Under the pieces are notes generated by a model, which was given only the letters and a program-made list of their open reading frames with translations, ran no database searches and was not told where the DNA came from. From Phoronis australis (lineage: Eukaryota; Phoronida; Phoronidae), in assembly GCA_002633005.1 (NCBI GenBank), contig NMRA01000290.1, positions 2,814 through 66,813 on the forward strand: DNA of 64,000 nt. Direction: 5' to 3'. Positions 61,140 to 64,000 of this stretch are shown here, piece after piece. Each line of letters opens with the position of its first letter. Within the stretch, counting starts at the first letter, position 1. The translations under genes were made by a program, and so were the position numbers.

Positions 61140-64000
61140 ATCATCACAAAAGGTGTGTTTGGCTTAACAAATCCCTGGATATATTATTCTGGATGTATTA
61201 CTGCCGGACTATCCAATAATCCAACCAGTTCTTAAAGCTGTTTAGCTGGCTAAAAACGATAGCTGAGCCTTTAATTCTCACAAAGTTTGTCTCATAATAT
61301 TCCTTATACTATACTAGGATTCTATTCCCGTTACTAACAATAGTATTGAAATCATCAGCGACCCAAGAAAACGGTTCAGCGTGTCATTGGGATGCTGAGT
61401 TACATGGACGCTTTCGATTCGAGAAAGTGCAGGGACTATTTGACACATAAACAATGGGTGTTGTTTTGTAACAAATGATATGTTCATTGTCAAAATCAAT
61501 CGCGTACTGAGTAGCCACCGAGTGTCGGTAGATGGCACTTTCGTGTGTTTTATAATAGGTATAAGTAGAATCAACTTACTCAGAGACTAAAATTTGTGAG
61601 TTCGTACGTTTCGGACTGCTGTCTACAGTCGTTTGTCAACGACTAATGTTTTATAATCGTTTATGAGCTGACGGACTCTATGTTGTCAAGCCAACTTAAA
61701 ACTCAGGAACTCCCTACAATCAATCATGCAGCTATACACCATCACTGCGGTCAAGTACGGTGTTTTACACGTCAATTGAGAAAGCCTTGTACATTCATTT
61801 CACTCAATAACAATATCATATCAACAAGACTACAGCTCTCTCCATGACTCCCGCCATACTGATACAGAAGTTTGCGCGGAGATCCCTAATTTCTATTTTC
61901 CCTCCGTCGATGACTGCCTAGACTACAGATACTTGGTGTCTTCTTTGACTCTGCGAGGCAGCACTGAAGATGGTTTAAGTTCTAACCGAAACATCACTTA
62001 GAACATATTTATGAAAACATATTCACCACCACCTTCCATTTAGCTTACAAAGACCAGCGTGGTCAGAACGTTGCATTTAAAATATTGTAGGAAGTAATTA
62101 AGTTTACACGTTGTACCAGTCAAGACAAGGTTCAAGAAAAACTTTTGGTTTTGGTGTTTCGTTTACTTCACTTTTCTATTGTTGCATTTACACTTGCAGA
62201 GGATCTTGGAACAATGATAAAGACTGACAAATCTCCAAGATAATCAAGAATTTTCATTTCGGGAAAAGTTGAATAAGAACAGTTACCTTCACTCTCGTCG
62301 TAACCCAGTCGAATGCAACAGGAACATGTTAGCTGGTGGTGCCATTCGCAAATTTGTCTGCCTCCTGAAATGTGACTGAAGGCGAAGCCAGGAATTTGGT
62401 CTCACGTTTTATTCAACTATTTCAGAAAAAATAATTAAATCTCACTTAACCAAAAGAGCGGTCTCTCAGAGTGTACACTTAACTGCTAGTTACGGATATA
62501 ATTTCTATGAATCATTCCTAGACTTTAAGGCGCGCGTATAATTACAGGGCTAAACGTTTTTAATGCAATTGTGCAAGTGGGAGTGAAAGACCAAATTTCT
62601 GTCTTAAGTCTTAAAGTCACTTTCACGAGACTTCAGGGGTTTTCAGGTAATATCCGAATTGTTACCATACACTGAAGAACGCCCTCACTTACCGTTCGGA
62701 CCTATGCCCCTTATGCTATGAAAACGTCTAAATTGACCAAGTTACAAATTGACCCACACAAAGATAACCCGACACATTCCATGGATATGTTTTTTAATCC
62801 ACTTACAGTCACTTGCGTCACGATTTAAATTTTTGCTTTTCTAAATAGTCACAAAACCGACTTTCATGAAAAATTGACTGCCCGACATTAGTTTTTTCAA
62901 GCGATCCACCCCACTACTCAATAGGACAGAACAGCCGACTATCTTATAAAGGATTGACGGCATAAACGCGAGGCAGTTGTCCGCAAGTCTAAGAGGACTC
63001 CCTAGGTGACAGTAAAGTGTTAGGAAGTCGAGAGATCACCGAGAGAAATGTTATAGACTTGAAAAGTTATATAGCTTAAAAACGCAATCTATGACTATAG
63101 TTCGTGAGAAGAAAACAAGGCAAATCGATACATGTGTGAAACTGTATCATTTCTTTTTATCTCGCGAAAGTTTGATAAATCAAGACGACGAGTAAACACC
63201 TTAAAATCCTTATTCAAAAATGTGTAATGTCTATTGTCACAAATTTTCTTAATGAAGTGTATGAGTAGCTAAACCTTACTAACATGGCTTAAGGTTTCTA
63301 GTGTAGCCGACGACGACTACTCGACATCAACTCAGCGAATGTCATAGCTTAGCACGGTTTACTATTCAATCAACGGAAAATTGACAGGGTGAACGTTTGT
63401 ATGCATTAATATATTTTACAAAAACAAAGGCATAGATTTAAGATGGGGCTTTATACATGACAGTTATTAAAATCCAATTTGTGTTAATACATCTAATTAC
63501 AAATTGTTGATTTACTTACCTATCACTAACAAACAGTGCAGTGTTTACGTAGATTCAGGTGACTTTTCGTTTGGCTCTTGCATGTGAAAATTTAATATCA
63601 ATGCAACAATCTGCGCCTGTCGGTCGTTGTGGCGATTAAGCCCATGCTTGGCGTGACGCTCATCCCCTGATTTTTGAGTTTCAAGAGACCTGGGGGTTAA
63701 CCGAGACGAGTAGTATTGCCAAAAAATTATAAAACATTACAACACAGGCGAAGAGGTAAACCGCAAACGGGAAATAATATTTTTTTCTTTCTGAAGACCG
63801 CTGGGCGCAGAGATCGCTACATTCAATTTCATTACAGGGTTTCTACTCATGGTTTGTGGTATAGAATTCTCTTTAGAAAAGTTTCGCTTTCCTTGGACCT
63901 CCCACAATATAAACTCAGTATTGCTGCTTTGCTGGGGGTAAAAAAATACTGAGAAATCATAAAAACAATACTGTAAAAGCAGATCCGTGATAAGCCAAGG
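61140..64000. other. Gene-free end of window
   Basis: No exon-like segment, RNA gene or repeat family was recognised on either strand. The frame at 63,716-63,952 (+) has no family resemblance. Confidence 0.35.

Overview
This is animal nuclear DNA, AT-rich, with short exons separated by introns of about 0.3-2.9 kb and heavily loaded with dispersed and tandem repeats. The recognisable proteins (INTS13, PELO, a FAAP24 with an ERCC4-like domain, a NAT8-like acetyltransferase) and the repeat style (tRNA-derived SINEs, a THAP-bearing Kolobok-like DNA transposon, long divergent tandem arrays) suggest a marine invertebrate, perhaps a deuterostome such as a hemichordate, echinoderm or cephalochordate. 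That placement is inference; nothing here fixes the species.

Layout. Positions 1 to about 20.88 kb hold no gene I can support. They contain two copies of a Kolobok-like THAP transposon (3.54-5.17 kb and 15.70-17.66 kb), tRNA-derived SINE copies, a decayed non-LTR retrotransposon (13.4-14.2 kb), a long perfect hairpin (18.4 kb), fold-back repeats and a 28-bp minisatellite that runs up to the first coding exon of INTS13. INTS13 (Asunder) follows on the + strand, 20.90-34.59 kb, with 16 coding exons assigned one by one. A gene-free 4.8 kb stretch separates it from the convergent gene PELO (minus strand, 39.38-50.16 kb). PELO has ten visible coding exons; about 50 residues of its central domain are missing at a single 'n', which looks like a collapsed assembly gap.

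PELO and FAAP24 are head-to-head: their start codons lie 255 bp apart (50,157-50,411), so the interval is probably a bidirectional promoter. FAAP24 (+) has four coding exons assigned (50.41-55.57 kb); its last exon, encoding the end of the helix-hairpin-helix domain, was not found with confidence. Downstream are a GCGTAATATTACGC-type palindrome array with a divergent triplication (56.4-57.9 kb), an unusual CTTAAG-filled terminal-inverted-repeat element (59.49-59.98 kb), and just after it an intronless NAT8-like membrane N-acetyltransferase gene (60.18-60.87 kb). The last 3 kb show no gene.

The genes are not a pathway cluster: INTS13 acts in snRNA and enhancer-RNA 3' processing, PELO in ribosome rescue, FAAP24 in interstrand-crosslink repair and the NAT8-like protein in ER-membrane acetylation. 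The most unusual structure is in the repeats, particularly around the PELO/FAAP24 promoter and upstream of the acetyltransferase.
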